Assembly: GCA_018806985.1 (NCBI GenBank)
Contig: JADANN010000183.1
Coordinates: 62,001 to 126,000 of the forward strand
Reading direction: 5' to 3'
DNA length: 64,000 bases
Source: Angiostrongylus vasorum
Taxonomy: Eukaryota; Nematoda; Chromadorea; Rhabditida; Metastrongylidae
The translations under genes and the position numbers were made by a program. Below, piece after piece: positions 47,301-59,000 of this stretch (within the stretch, counting starts at the first letter, position 1; every line of letters starts with the position of its first letter). Under the pieces are notes generated by a model. It was not told the DNA's origin. It searched no databases and was given only the letters and a program-made list of their open reading frames with translations.

Positions 47301-47494
47301 GCACTGCAGAGCGGCAGGCGTAAGATTAACAACTCCAACAGAATCTCCAACAATCTAAGAGATGGTATTCGGTTAGAATAATATAAGTAGTACTTTAAGC
47401 TAATACACTCTAGGCTTACCCGGACATACTGTGGCTTGATACCTGCAGAAAATGATTGTGTGGACGACGGTATGCTCGTATTCTGATATGTCAT
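44314..47494 (-). CDS. taf-6: TFIID subunit TAF6 (histone fold plus HEAT region)
   Basis: Component of the general transcription factor TFIID, where TAF6 pairs with TAF9 through a histone fold. Ten exons read in phase: 47494-47420, 47354-47289, 46987-46871, 46789-46642, 46407-46292, 45989-45951, 45846-45703, 45250-45149, 45050-44926, 44455-44323. Residues ~18-86 form the histone fold (GVVNLTPAALQCLADK, TRCAKTAQKFAIHSRRRKVL, DDVGSALNM). GGEQLYVREDVDLDV and HWIRIGSDEEP match the TAF6 middle. EQQVYLKEIVEACVG, LIYVVRMMRAV, CRVLCTRPDSDNHWALRDFA and YGTITTLLEF are HEAT-region signatures. A pyrimidine-rich CTTTACAG|TTACCATA just before the ATG could be a trans-splice site. After exon 10 an in-frame TAA (44314-44316) follows the possible donor GTGAGT, so the protein is either about 357 residues or continues in an exon I could not find. 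PLE and SINE insertions begin right downstream. Introns hold SINE and RTE-tail repeats. Alternative acceptors exist at exons 3, 6 and 7; those chosen keep frame and homology. Confidence 0.93.
44580..44655 (+). repeat. SINE-A fragment in TAF6 intron 9
   Basis: GCAGGTTCGATCCCATTCC (good box B), ACTCACCAAGCCTCTCATCCCTCC and GGTGGGGTCATGAAATTGATA, matching the middle of SINE-A. Confidence 0.65.
45361..45628 (-). repeat. RTE-tail repeat in TAF6 intron 7
   Basis: Reads backwards relative to 49375-49725: GGTCGTCATCGTCACAAGCAG, GGGCTTCCTGGTGGAAACGCC, TTGGGAGAGTCTGC, CTCCCAGCCACGATGACGTGG, TAAACCGTTAGGAGG. Confidence 0.7.
47065..47155 (-). repeat. SINE-B fragment in TAF6 intron 2
   Basis: AGATGCTGAGATATTTC, ATTGCAGGTGTCTGCGGTGAGGATCGAACACGC, CTTTCCGGGGCTAACGC. 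This copy has a tRNA-like box B (GTGTTCGATCC on the minus strand). Confidence 0.75.
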
Positions 47495-47564
47495 TATGGT
47501 AACTGTAAAGGTTAGCTTTAACAAAAGAAAACAGTACCATTAGATTGAATATAAAGCGGGATAG

Positions 47565-47702
47565 AACCACTATGATATTGCGACATTTGCAAAACTTGGA
47601 CTCCAGGCCAGATCGAACCGCGACTACTTTCTCCGAGTGCTCACGTGTTACGCACTACACTACTGAAGCGCATGCTTTGCCTTTCTCTCAGCCAGTTTTC
47701 TA
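47565..47702 (-). repeat. SINE-B, 5' head half
   Basis: ACTATGATATTGCGACATTTGC, GACTCCAGGCCAGATCGAACC, TTTCTCCGAGTGCTCACGTG, TGCCTTTCTCTCAGCCAG. It abuts the SINE-A at 47705. Confidence 0.75.
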
Positions 47703-47704
47703 CT

Positions 47705-47990
47705 TAGTAAAAAGGACGATGGATAAAGCTGTCGGCATTGATTGATCCCAGAGGGATGCGCCATGCATACTTCATTGAACATCGTTGGAGGTGATTGAAC
47801 GCATATCTATCATATTCCATGACTACTCGGTGGCTAATAATGTTTCGAGCTAGTGCAGTTATCTTCTCAGACAGGACCGGCGCTAGTTTGCCGGTCCTGG
47901 AAGGATGGAAGGCATGGTGTGCCTGCGGCGTGGGATCGAACGCAAGTGTATTGCAGGCTACCTCTAACCACTGCGCTACACGCGCCTTTC
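47705..47990 (-). repeat. SINE-A
   Basis: GGATAAAGCTGTCGGCATTG, GGAGGTGATTGAACGCATATC, GGGATCGAACGCAAG and the head CACTGCGCTACACGCGCC. It inserted next to a SINE-B just upstream of TAF6. Confidence 0.88.
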
Positions 47991-48292
47991 TACGTAATAG
48001 CTTCCAAAAACAATAATAGGCAGTAAATAATAAAGTTAACAAAGCGGAACATTTTGTCTATTAAAGCGTGTGCATTCCTCACTTCTTTTTCACCAGACAT
48101 TTAACTAGGTCCTCGCACTAGGTAACATGGTTGACCTGTAAACTGTAAACTAGCAACCGTACAACTACCGTACAAATGCTTGCGTCATTACACGAAATAT
48201 TATTCATTTATTTTCAGAGATAAACAAATAAATAGATAAATAAACAAACAAATAAATACAAATAATGAACGTAAAAGAATAAAATAAGTTAG
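47991..48292. other. Intergenic interval
   Basis: AT-rich with a short AAATAAA/AACAAATAAAT simple repeat at about 48225-48265. No gene. Confidence 0.6.
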
Positions 48293-48995
48293 GACATTCA
48301 CCACCACACCATGCGGGTCCTTCGTTTCGCCTGTCTGTCAGCTAGTTCTATCCATTCGTGAAATCAACAATCACTCGTCAAAGGGATTGATCTGGGTAGC
48401 CCACATCGGCACTGAACCCAGTTAAACTGAGGCTGTAGTTGGAATCACAATGTTTTACTTTTTAATTTCTGCCTACTACAATTTTTTTGGCAGGGTACTA
48501 TACTGAGAGACAGGCGAAACGAAGGACCCGCATGGTGTGGTGGTGAACGCGTTACTGCCCGGAAAGGACAATAGCGCGTTCGTTCCCCACCGCAGACACC
48601 TGCGGTCCAGAGTTTTGCAAATATCTCAGCTTCGCTGAAGTTATATTTCGCAATATACCATGCCATTAAAAAGAGTAGGCAGTAAATAAAAAAGGTAAAA
48701 TTGTGATTATAACTATAGCCTCAGCCTAACTGGGTTCAATGCCGATTTGGGCTCCCCAGATCAATCCCTGTTGACGGGTAATTGCTGATGGCAAAAGATC
48801 GATAGAACTAGCTGAGAGACAGGCGAAACGAAGGACCCACATGGTGTGGTGGCGAACGCGTTACTCCCCGGAAAGGACAATAGTGCGTTCGTTCCCCACC
48901 ATAGGCACCTGCGGTCCAGAGTTTTGCAAATATCTCAGCTTCGTTGAAGTTATGTTTCGCAATATACCATGCGATTAAAAAGAGTAGGCAGTAAA
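48293..48995. repeat. SINE-B cluster: minus-plus composite and a second plus copy
   Basis: 48293-48490 minus and 48490-48670 plus are joined through GGCAGGGTACTATACTGAGAG; 48715-48995 is a further plus copy. Head GTGTGGTGGTGAACGCG, ACTCCCCGGAAAGGACAATAG, box-B-like CGTTCGTTCCCCACC. The composite occurs inverted at 52850-53095. Confidence 0.85.
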
Positions 48996-49257
48996 TAAAA
49001 ATGTTAAAATTCTAAGTTAAGACAGTTAAATAGTAAGTAAATATAAATAAATAATAAAGAAATAGGGTAATAAAGAGGACTTCAAGATAACCGTCCTGCA
49101 CCATCCTGACAGCGACTGTCATCAAATGCAGTCAATTCGTCATATTCTGGGAAAATCCAGCACATTCGCAACGATGCTGACCCTCGATAACTAACGAACT
49201 TGAGAACTTCGAGTCCGGTAGACTTATAGAAGTTTTATCCTTCCGTCCTAGGCATGT

Positions 49258-49260
49258 ATT

Positions 49261-49293
<33 letters not shown>

Positions 49294-49313
49294 TACATAT
49301 ATATATATATACA
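49258..49313. repeat. (TA)n microsatellite
   Basis: TA tract with AATATA and ACATA interruptions. Confidence 0.95.
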
Positions 49314-49374
49314 TGCGTAATTTTACACAAATGCATACAGTTCTAGCAAAACTATTTTATTATCCTACTTACCA

Positions 49375-49725
49375 TCACACCTCCCAACGGTTTAGTGCTA
49401 GGGAGGTATTCCTGGGTGTCTGGCTACGATGTAGAGCGGGAGGATTCGTCCGCCAGGCAGGGCCTCCCAAGCTGAGGAGCCCGGCATTTCTATCAGGAAG
49501 CCTAGCTAAGAGTAAAGCAATACTAGGATCAACCACCGTCACTATCTCCCCATGATCCACAAGAGCGGCGACTGCTTATGGTGGTGACGACCTAAGGCAG
49601 ACTTTGGCCAGGCTGACCTCGGGACTCCAGGGAACCACAATTAGTAAAGTAGCAAAACTCCGAAAAAATGGAAATTATGCTGGGCCCGCACAAGCTGTGA
49701 AGACGGGCCATCCAAGTATCCAAGT
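49375..49725 (+). repeat. RTE-tail repeat, best copy
   Basis: Starts CACCTCCCAACGGTTTAGTG, has a G+C-rich centre (GAGCGGGAGGATTCGTCCGCC) and ends GGGCCCGCACAAGCTGTGAAGACGGGCCATCCAAG. The last part parallels the 3' end of RTE relics. No conserved frame. Confidence 0.7.
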
Positions 49726-50638
49726 AAGTATTTACCGTCACAAATGCTATCATTCATCATCACCATTGAAGATTCTTCATTTATACCGAGACTAAATGAT
49801 AGCCAATTTACAATACTTTTATTCTAGTCTTTACGCAGTACAAATTTCCAAAAAACTGGAGAGAAGACTGAGAGTTCTACGGCTTAAAACAATATCTCCT
49901 AAAGCTAAACAAACATAGACGATAGAACGACATAATGGAGGATGACAGATTGTCATGCTGACCGTAATCTCACATGATCAAATTCACCTTCGCTCAAAAT
50001 AAGGAAGCAGACCATTCGTGGGTTCCAGGAAAAACCAGTTTCATACTAGTAAGAGAGGAAAACTAATACCTTATCAAAGCCGCATGGATTCCGATGGTTT
50101 TCAATTGTAATACCAATAAAGTTCACTATAAGGGGGGATATATATATATCCAAATTTGGAAGAATAAAACATTTCTTCACACTTATACTAATGAATATAC
50201 CTCAACGCAGTCCAGAACTTGACTTGGATTTGCATCGGAGCCAATACGGGAAATGCCGTAAATTAGCCGGAAGTATACGCAAATACGACTACTTATGTGT
50301 ATTTAACTAACATACCAGCCACTTGTTTCACTGTAGTAGAGTTTGTTCCATTTAGGCAGGGCGTTATTTGAGGGCGTTTAGGCGAGGCTTTAGGTTTTAA
50401 AAGTTGTTTGTTTCACTGATATGGTAGAGTTCGACCCTGTTTATGTTGGGCTCATGCCCTGTGACTATTCTGTGGTTGTACTTCAAGGTGCCATCACTTT
50501 CTCTGTATTCGTCTCTGCTACTTTGCTACGTTTTGGTTTAAATTGCTTAATTTTGCCTAGATTTTGTCTTACATCATTTCTAGGAGGACACGGTGGACAT
50601 TCTTCACGATATAGTACTTGGGCTATTTTAGTCAGACT
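49726..50638. other. Region upstream of WBP4
   Basis: No gene or known repeat. TTCTAG at about 50577-50583 lies 55 bases upstream of the WBP4 start codon and could be a splice acceptor for a leader. A CCTGTTTATGTTGGG..TGATATGG stretch is unremarkable. Confidence 0.4.
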
Positions 50639-53600
50639 ATGGCGGATGTCTGGAAATCTCAGGGACGAAAGTTCTGTGAAATTTGTAAGGTAGGGGAATC
50701 TCAAAGTACTCCCATATTCCTTTATACATGAATAATATAGTGTTCACTCATGTCACTTCATAACATTTGTTAAATATCGATTTTTACTTTTCTACTTTTT
50801 ACTTTACCACTTTTTTTTCTACTTTACCTTACTTTTGCTTTTCTGTTTGTAATCAATATTTAATTCTCCCGTTTCTGTTCTAAATGGTATATTTTCCATC
50901 AAGGTTATATATGGGACATCAAACCTGTGAACGCAGATATTTTGGAATGTTTCTTTACATTACAACTGGTATCCCAATTGAATGTCCGTTGTAGAATTTA
51001 TCAGCAAAAATACCTAACGCTGCCATCAACAATCACCCGTCAGTGGGATTGATCTGGGGTGCACAAATCGGCATGGCATTGAACCCAGTTAAGCTGAGGC
51101 TGTACTCGGAATCACAATTTTAGCCCTTCATTGTTTTTACATTTCTTTGTAAAAATTGTAGTAGGCAGCAAATAAAAGGTTAACTCTGTGATTTCGACTA
51201 CAGCCTCAGCTTAAATGGGTCCAATGCCGATTTGTGCTCCCCAGATCAATCCCACTAACGGGTGATTGCTGATGGCAGCGTTAGTGATAGGTAGAAAAGT
51301 AGCTGAGAGAAACGCGGAGCTAGGGCCTCCGTGACGCAGTGTGTAATGCGCGAACCCCGGAAAGGGAAACCATGGTTCGATCTCGCTTGGGATCGTTTTG
51401 TTTACCATTTTGGGAAGTTTTGCGAATATCTCAGCATCGTTGTGGTTGTAATTCACATCATACTCTGCCGTGAAAAATTATAGTAATCGGAAAATAAAAG
51501 GTTAGCATTGCGATTAGCGAAAATAGTTTTCCATGTGGAGTGACAACTCGTAGGAAATAGTAGCATTGCGGTCAGTAAACGGTCTAATTGTTTGTTCAAA
51601 CAAAAATTCCCCTTCTTCATTTTGATGGAATTCTTTTTGGCCGTTAGGGTCACAACGATAGGAGAATCTGTTTTGGCTATCGCTGTTTTATCCCTTGCTG
51701 TGCAGTTCACCTTAAGTGGTCCTGATGCCTCGTGACTGTTAAAGGATATACACCGAAGCTAGTACTTTTGCAATAAGTGTACTGATGCTCAGGCTAATGA
51801 GACCGAATAGAACTGGTTGTGTCTAATTATAATGTGAGGGGTATATCTGAAATATGGGTGCCAAGGAAACATGGATTTGTGATGCTTTGTCACTTTGTCT
51901 CTTTCTTTGTTTTTTCCTTTTCTTTTTTCGATATCTTTTTTTGCGGATGCTTTGTAAACCGCAGTGGTACGTACGCAGCAAGTACCTTTTCAAGATTAGC
52001 TGGGTTTTCTAGATTGCCAAAGCGCTTTCTTATTCGTCCAGACCGGAAAATGGTAGAAATGGTTACTGTTTGCGATTTTGTTTATTACTTGGACTTAGTG
52101 TCGCTCAAACAGAAGAGTGGAAAGGTTTCTCCATCTCGGTGATATCAACAGGACTTAGTAATGAAGTTGTGAAGGTTGGCGTGGATACATCGCTCCTACG
52201 GATCAAATCTGCACTGACGGCTTCAACATTGGAGCATAGAGCCGTTATATAAGATTGTTACGTCCTGATGGTAACCTCTACTTTAAGGTGGTGTGACGTT
52301 TCCAGTGCAACTAACAATGTAGGAATGTATGCACATGGTAATGATTTCAGGTATGGTTTGGAGATAATCGTGCCTCTATCGAGTTTCATGAGCGCGGAAA
52401 AAAACACAAGGAAGCACTGGCTGCAAAGCTTCGAGAACTTAGTCGAGCTAGCCGAGAGAAAGAGAAAGCGGTTAGTTTCCCTAAATGGCCTTTCATTTTC
52501 GGAATTTTCTGTCGTACCAGAAATTCGATATGAAGGGCCTTAGGTGTATTTTCCTATATCGTGTCATTATGTCCTCTAATTTAGTCTATTTTTTTGATCG
52601 TATATCTTTAGAAAGCGCAAATGAGCACTGCTCTTGCTGCCATGGAAGCAGCCGCTCTTAAAGCGATGCGTGAGAATGGCGAAGGAGTGGAACACGGGCC
52701 ATCACTTCCTTGTAAGTCCTGGTTTTTCTGATATTCATGGATTCATTTGAGTAAAAGTTCTAACTGCTTGCAGAACTCCCGGACCGCAGCTGTCTGAGGT
52801 GGGGAACGCGCTATTGTCCTTTCCGAAGAGTAACGCGTTCACCACCACACCATGCAGATCCTTCGTTTCGCCTGTCTCTCAGTATAGTACCCTGCCATAA
52901 GGATTGTAGTAGACAGAAAATAAAAAGTAAAACATTGTGATTGCAACTACAACCTCAGCTTAACTGGCTTCAGTGCCGATGTGGGCTACCCAGATCAATC
53001 CCGTTGACGAGTGATTGTTGATTTCACGAATGGATAGAACTAACTGAGAGACAGGCGAAACGAAGGACCCGCATGGTGTGGTGGTGAACGCGTTACTCCC
53101 TGGAAAGGACAACAGCGCGTTCGTACCCCAACGCATACACCTGCGGTCCGGAGTTTTGCAAATATCTCAGCAACGTTGTGGTTGTATTTCGCTGAATACC
53201 ATGCCGTAAAAATTGTAGTGGGCAGGAAATAAAAAAGTAAAACATCGTGAGTTCTAATTGTGTCCTCGTTATTGAGAGTAAACTAGTTTGATTCGTCTTT
53301 GTAAATAATAAAGGATAAAACTCTATTATAGGGCGAAAAATTGTTCTTTACATCGTTGTCTTGTCGTGGACTGACTCAACATCTGGTTATAAGTAATCTT
53401 TGTTTAAGCGACGGGATTGGCTTCAAAGATTTTTGACCCTAGAGAGCTCAAGGATATCGGATCAATGGCTCGTGAAATGGCAAAGCTTAAGAATGAAATG
53501 CAGGAAGTAAAAGCACAGAAAAGGGTGAGGCATTGTTAACTCGTACACAATTGTTTTAAGAGACCAGAGAAATAAGTTTGACAATTTTAGGTTGCACTAT

Positions 53601-55424
53601 CTGTGCCATGTAGTACACCGAAATACTTCAAGCGTGAATTTCCCGTTCCTGTTGAATATTTAGAGTCGAATGTTGGAGTGGCCAAGCAAGAGGCTGGAAC
53701 TCTTCCATCATATAATGAAACGGTGTGGGTAGAGGCCGATGCCGGTGATGGAAGAACTTATTACTACCATATGTATACTGGAGTTTCGCAATGGGAGAAG
53801 CCAAAATTATTTTACACTGCTGAAGAATATAAGAGACGTTTCCTCGATGGCGAACTCCCGAAATCCATAATGGAAAACGAAACAGTAAAACAAGGTTCAC
53901 TCAAATTATCTCCATTTTTTTTTTTTGACGGATTCCATCCAACATTTTGCGGACTTCCACTTGATGTTTTCTTCTTTAATTGTTTGAATACTCAAATACT
54001 TTCGAGCTAAGAAGTTTTTCCACGTAATTATTATCTTAACGTCCACAATCAGCACTCTTGAGGAGACCTTCAGAATTCTTGATTCATAGTTGTATATTCT
54101 CGAATTTCTTTATTTTTTTAAAGGATCATATCCTCATTCTAACAGTCACCATTTCTCTGCCATATGTTTTCGTTTATATTGTTAGTTTTTAAAGAGCAAC
54201 CGTCAGCGGACACAAAGGATTCCAACAATGAACAGACTCATATAGTATCACAAGTAAAGGAAGACGGTGAGCCGGAAGTCAAGTCTGAACCCCATGATTA
54301 CGAAACAGCCAGTGACCTTGCTGTTGGCGACATACCACTTCCTGAACCTGGTGAGGTGTTTGGATGGTTTTTGATCCCGTGCTCTTACAGAAAAGTCGAT
54401 AAAAGTTGGTTTGTTGAGCAGCTACGCTGTCAAGAGCGGTCACTTTCGATGTGATGTTTTAGAAATGTTGTAGTGGTAATTCATTCCTTCATGGGCGTTA
54501 CGTGCTCAGTACTTCATTTTATTCCCATTCATAAGTGAACTGTTTTTCAAATAGTTCTTTGTTTTCTTCGTGACTACATATGAGGCTGTTAACAAAAAGA
54601 TTTATTCAGTGCAATACTAGCTACCCTTTTGGCGGTTTATCTTTCTTCAGAGTCGTTTCTTTCATTATGAGTCCGGTTATCATTGAAGACCAGATTTTTT
54701 TTCAGGATCAAGTATTACAGATGTGCCTGTTAAAAAAGAGCCTCTGGAATCAGCAGTTGAATCTAATGTAGTACCTGTTTCGACGGTCAGTAATACTCAT
54801 ATCGTTCTTGTCAATCTGCTGTGATAAGGAATGTTCACTAATGTGAACGTTTTTTAGCCTACTATCACACATGAATGCCAACCTGCTGTTGATACTAGTC
54901 AATCACACATGGATGAGCAGGACGAAGAAAGCCCCGCACCGCCACATGGTCCTTATGGTTCTTGGCAACGGGTTACAAAGGAGGATAGGTAGGGCTTAAT
55001 TTGGATAACTAGTTGAATTTCTTGACACTTTCTACACGTTTCGGTACCACGTTCCTATGCAATATATTTTTCGTATTTCATGTATGTTTTAGTTCTTGTA
55101 CAGCTGAATTTTCATATAACGAAGGCAAAAGTTGTTTTTAGCCAACCGAAGTTCTCTCCTTTAACGGCAAAATATCGCGCAGAGGAGGAGCGTGAACGAA
55201 AGTTACTCGAAGAAAAAGAAAAATTAGCTACAAAACACGGACCAAACTTGGAGTTTACTGAGAAAACTGGAGCTGTTCTAACTAAAAAGGTGCACTAAAT
55301 CTCCTATTTTGGTTTACGATGTTTTATATGGGCTGCTTAATTCATTATTTTCGTTTAGGTCAAGGGTCCGATTGAGTTTAAAAAACGGTCAGCTGCGAAG
55401 AGTGTTCGGCAACGAATAGATTAA
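50639..55424 (+). CDS. wbp-4: WW domain-binding protein 4 (WBP4/FBP21), spliceosome-associated
   Basis: WBP4 is a pre-mRNA splicing factor that binds proline-rich splicing proteins. Ten exons join in phase to about 423 codons: 50639-50689, 52351-52470, 52612-52711, 53409-53524, 53591-53894, 54195-54350, 54706-54785, 54858-54988, 55142-55289, 55359-55424. The N-terminus has the U1C/matrin-type zinc finger (C13, C16, H30, H36; RKFCEICK then FHERGKKHK). Residues ~171-203 are one WW domain (W175, YYYH at 186, W197, P200); vertebrate WBP4 has two. The acidic middle is low complexity. The end (GPYGSWQRV, FTEKTGAVL, FKKRSAAKSVRQR) matches the conserved WBP4 C-terminus. The ATG opens the zinc-finger MADVWKS start. 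Exon 5 donor is G|GTTCAC; an alternative at GTAAAA also keeps frame. Introns 1 and 3 carry SINE-B copies. Confidence 0.93.
51000..51485. repeat. SINE-B pair in WBP4 intron 1
   Basis: 51000-51115 is a minus-strand tail half (GCCATCAACAATCACCCGTCAG). 51165-51485 is a plus-strand full copy with the most tRNA-like boxes in the window: GTGACGCAGTGTGTAATGCG and, 40 bases on, GGTTCGATCTCGC. Confidence 0.87.
51486..52350. other. Remainder of WBP4 intron 1
   Basis: Two overlapping open frames (51819-52142 and 52070-52252, plus) have no recognised domain and lie between exons 1 and 2 of an otherwise complete gene. Not called. Confidence 0.4.
52765..53225. repeat. SINE-B composite in WBP4 intron 3
   Basis: 52765-52900 minus (TGAGGTGGGGAACGCGC, TCCGAAGAGTAACGCG), fused through CTCTCAGTATAGTACCCTGCC to 52905-53225 plus. 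52850-53095 is the reverse complement of 48300-48545. Confidence 0.87.
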
Positions 55425-56014
55425 CATGTACACTTGTTTTTATTTTTTGTAACTAACGGTTATAAATGTTCTATCGTAATTTTATGACTCTTCACGCTCT
55501 TGGTTCGGTCAGTGCCGTATATTTCACTGTACTTCACTTCCATTTAATCTTCAATGACAGCAACACTATTATATGTTTAATAATCAACAACACGACTGAG
55601 AGAAAGGCGAAACGAAGGACTCACATGGTATGTTGGTGAACGCGTTATCCCCGGAAAGGAGAATAGCACGTTCGTTCCCCACCGCAGACACCTGCGGTCC
55701 AGAGTTTTGCAAATATCTCAGCATTATTATGGCTATTTGTTTAGTTGTTCATTGAAACAATTAGATGAGAGTAAGGGAAGGGATTACGACTATTTTTAAC
55801 GATCATTTTTTAAACTACATATTTCTTTCCTTAGTGAAAGTTGGAGGTATGAAGCCGTTTTGCTGCAAACATGATGTCGATAAGAATTCTATGAATATTT
55901 CACTATGTTTGTTGTTATATTTTACTGTTTCTGATATTTTAATACCATTAGTTCCTGTGGAAATTGTCCCAAGCGTTATGTTTTGAGGTATAAGTTTTTT
56001 CCTGTTGGCAAAAT
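55425..56014. other. WBP4-TAF13 intergenic spacer with SINE-B
   Basis: About 590 bases between the WBP4 stop and the TAF13 start. 55585-55735 is a plus-strand SINE-B head (GAGAAAGGCGAAACGAAGG, TTATCCCCGGAAAGG, CGTTCGTTCCCCACC, CTGCGGTCCAGAGTTTTGC). The remainder is AT-rich. No other gene. Confidence 0.75.
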
Positions 56015-59000
56015 ATGGATGAAGATGACGATCTCTTTGGCTCGGATTTGGACGATGATGATAGGAGAGACAAAGGAAGCCCGGAAGATAAGAAGTTTTT
56101 ATTCCGAAAGGAACTTCGTTCTATGTTATATGGCTTCGGTGATGACAAGGTGAGTGATACCATTTCCATTTCTAGAGGTCTAGAGGTTTACTAGAAATGT
56201 GGAAAACTGGTTACTTTTGGTGCTTCAGGTACCATATGACAAAACACTCGAGACTTTGGAGGCAATTGTTCTCGACTATATAAAGGAGCTGTGTGAGCGT
56301 GCCATGAACGTTAGTCGTTTAATTCGTTATGTAAACATTTCAGTCCAACACATTCTATGATTCGCGTATGACTCGTACGTATCGGGATACCTTGGTTCTT
56401 ATGACTCATTTGTTGCTCATTTCTTTTCCCGACTTCCTCTTGCTAGGCAAACTTTTTTTGTGGTACCTCCTCTTTTGAGTCGATGGCTTACCAGTCGTAA
56501 GTGTTGTGGCGATGACTGACCAAGAAAGGCTGTTTTCTTTCTGTTGTAGTTGACAAAAATTATTTTTCGGACAAGTTTGTTTCATTGAGTCCCATTAAGG
56601 TGAGATTGTCGCCGATGAGGTGTTGTTGCTAGCGTTTTGTCGCAAAGGTTTGCTGGTTAGTATACAGGTTAGAATACCAAGATGTCTTTGTTTCAGTGGT
56701 GTGCACGGCTTCTGCCCCTAAGTACTTTCTTGCCACGATAATATATGTCCTCATAGGGACTTTTGTTGTTGTTATTACAGTGTAAATACGTTACAAAAAC
56801 TATTGATTGTAGTACTTTTTATTTACCACCTGTTTTTTTTTTATTGGCAGGGTATTATGCGAAATATAACCACAATGAAACTTAGACATTTGCAAAACTC
56901 CAGACCGCAGGTGTCTGCGGTGAGGAACGAGCGCACTATTGCCCTTGCCGTGGGGCTAACGCGTTTGCCACCACCACTTAGCCGTATTATTGAATGTTGA
57001 TTGTATTAGCCAATTTTGTCTTCAACAGTTTGATGCCGAACATTAACCTTCTTTGAAGAGACTGCAGGTTGTCAACTTTTTATCTCACAATCTTCCACTA
57101 ATGTTCTAAACGTGCTCTAAGGTTGCCCTGAAATCTGAACTTTACAATTCAAAGTTTTAAAATAGGTTCCACATTCGTTGTAATCCTCAACTTTTACCAT
57201 ATGCACTGTTGTGGACACTGTTGGGACAATTTTAACACATATGTTTCCTACATTGTCTTCATGTGGGTCTCACCTGCTGGGCAGCTACTTATGCCTGCAG
57301 ATTTAGAGTCATGACATCTTACTGGATTCTTCTAGGCTGTCTCTCTCCCTCTCTCTCTTTCCATTTCATTCAAACTAGTTGGACTCTGCATCACGTTTTT
57401 AGCACCTTATCATACGAAATCACTCATTGTTTTTTATTTTCCTGATTTATTGTGTCTAGAACAACACCTGGCCGCATATGTCCACCAACGTCTTTTCGTA
57501 TTATAGCTTTCGGCAAATTGCGGCCCCCTCATATGTTAGCAAAAACAGTTGTTTCCCTCTTATCCTTCCACTTTAACATCATTACACCGCTTTTATCACT
57601 TTTCATTTCCAGTTTTCCTCTTTTCAGCTTCTTCCTAGTGATCTACTTGGAATGCGCTTTCCTTTACTGTAAGTGTTGGCCAAGATAACGCTTCCGACCA
57701 GAGGAATGTTTCCTGCGAGAAATCTTTCAGGTGACGGTAGGCATCAATGCCAGTTGTGGGTATTATGTGTCTTCCCTCACCTAGGAAACCAGCTATTAGG
57801 CCGGCATTTCATCCACACTTCCCTTCCTGTAAATGTCCTTACTGGCTTGCACCGTTCTTTTATTTGTATGCTTATCTCCCGTACACAATATTAACCGTCT
57901 TATTTACTGCCTATTTTTTTTAATGTCAGGGTATATTGCGAAGTATAACTTCAATGATGCTGAGATATTTGCAAAACTGCGGACCGCAGGTGTCTGCATA
58001 ATATACACGCAATGGCAAATATCTCAGCATTATTGAAGTTATCTCACGTAAAATTTGAATATCACGCTGCCATCATACTAGTACCTCTCATGTGGAGCGT
58101 ATCGATAGAAGGCCATTCTCTTTCAGAGAGGTATGAGCTTTCCATTAATATCGATGCTCTTGCTGGGCTTGTAAAACCGTCAAAATGTTCGTTGATAACT
58201 TCGAAAGCTTGGTCCAGCGAACATATTTTTCTACTACATATTCCATTTAGACCAAATGGATGTGGTCCGGTAACTTTGCAAACTTGTCTGTTGTCATATC
58301 CTGGGGCCTAATGGCTTGATTTGTCTTAACGTTGCAACTTGAATTTACCTCAACGGTGTCAGTTCAATGTTTTCCACTTTAAGACAGAGCGCTATGAATA
58401 TTTTCGTCTCGTCTCTTCCACAATTCACAGAGCTGTCTAGAGTCCATATCTGTTGGTTCTTTTTATAACCCAGATCCCAGTTGTTTGTTATAAAAATATA
58501 CTTGTTCCTTGCTTCAAAGCAGAAGAGATTGAATCTCACCAAAGTCACAAATGATCCTGTCGTTAACACATAACAGTGGTCTGAGATGCACAAACAATGC
58601 AGTTTAGTTGCATTAGGATCCCAAATAACAAGTAATGTTGGTTTTCCTAAAACAAGTGGAAATTTCTGGATATATAGAGAACTTGAGAACATGACAGTGT
58701 TACAGAAAAAACTTCACTTTACCGAAGTAGATACTTTACTGTTTATTATATTTTGCTATTATACATCATCCAACCATATTACTGTCGGTATTTGGAAGTG
58801 TTCGTCAACTTGTATTTTGTGATTTCCATATTTTCATATATGCCCATTTTATAGCAACCATGACCGAACATAACGACTGAGAGTGATAAAACGGTGAATG
58901 CTAGTCGAAAATTGAACTTCGAATGTCTCAAGTGGTGGACAGTGCTGGCTGTCCAGTAGTTAAAGGTCTGAGATATGGACCAAATGGAACAAATAGGAGC

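Noticed and set aside
58345..58692. 115-codon minus-strand ORF in TAF13 intron 2
   Set aside because: No domain, no splice context and no repeat match; not separable from chance.
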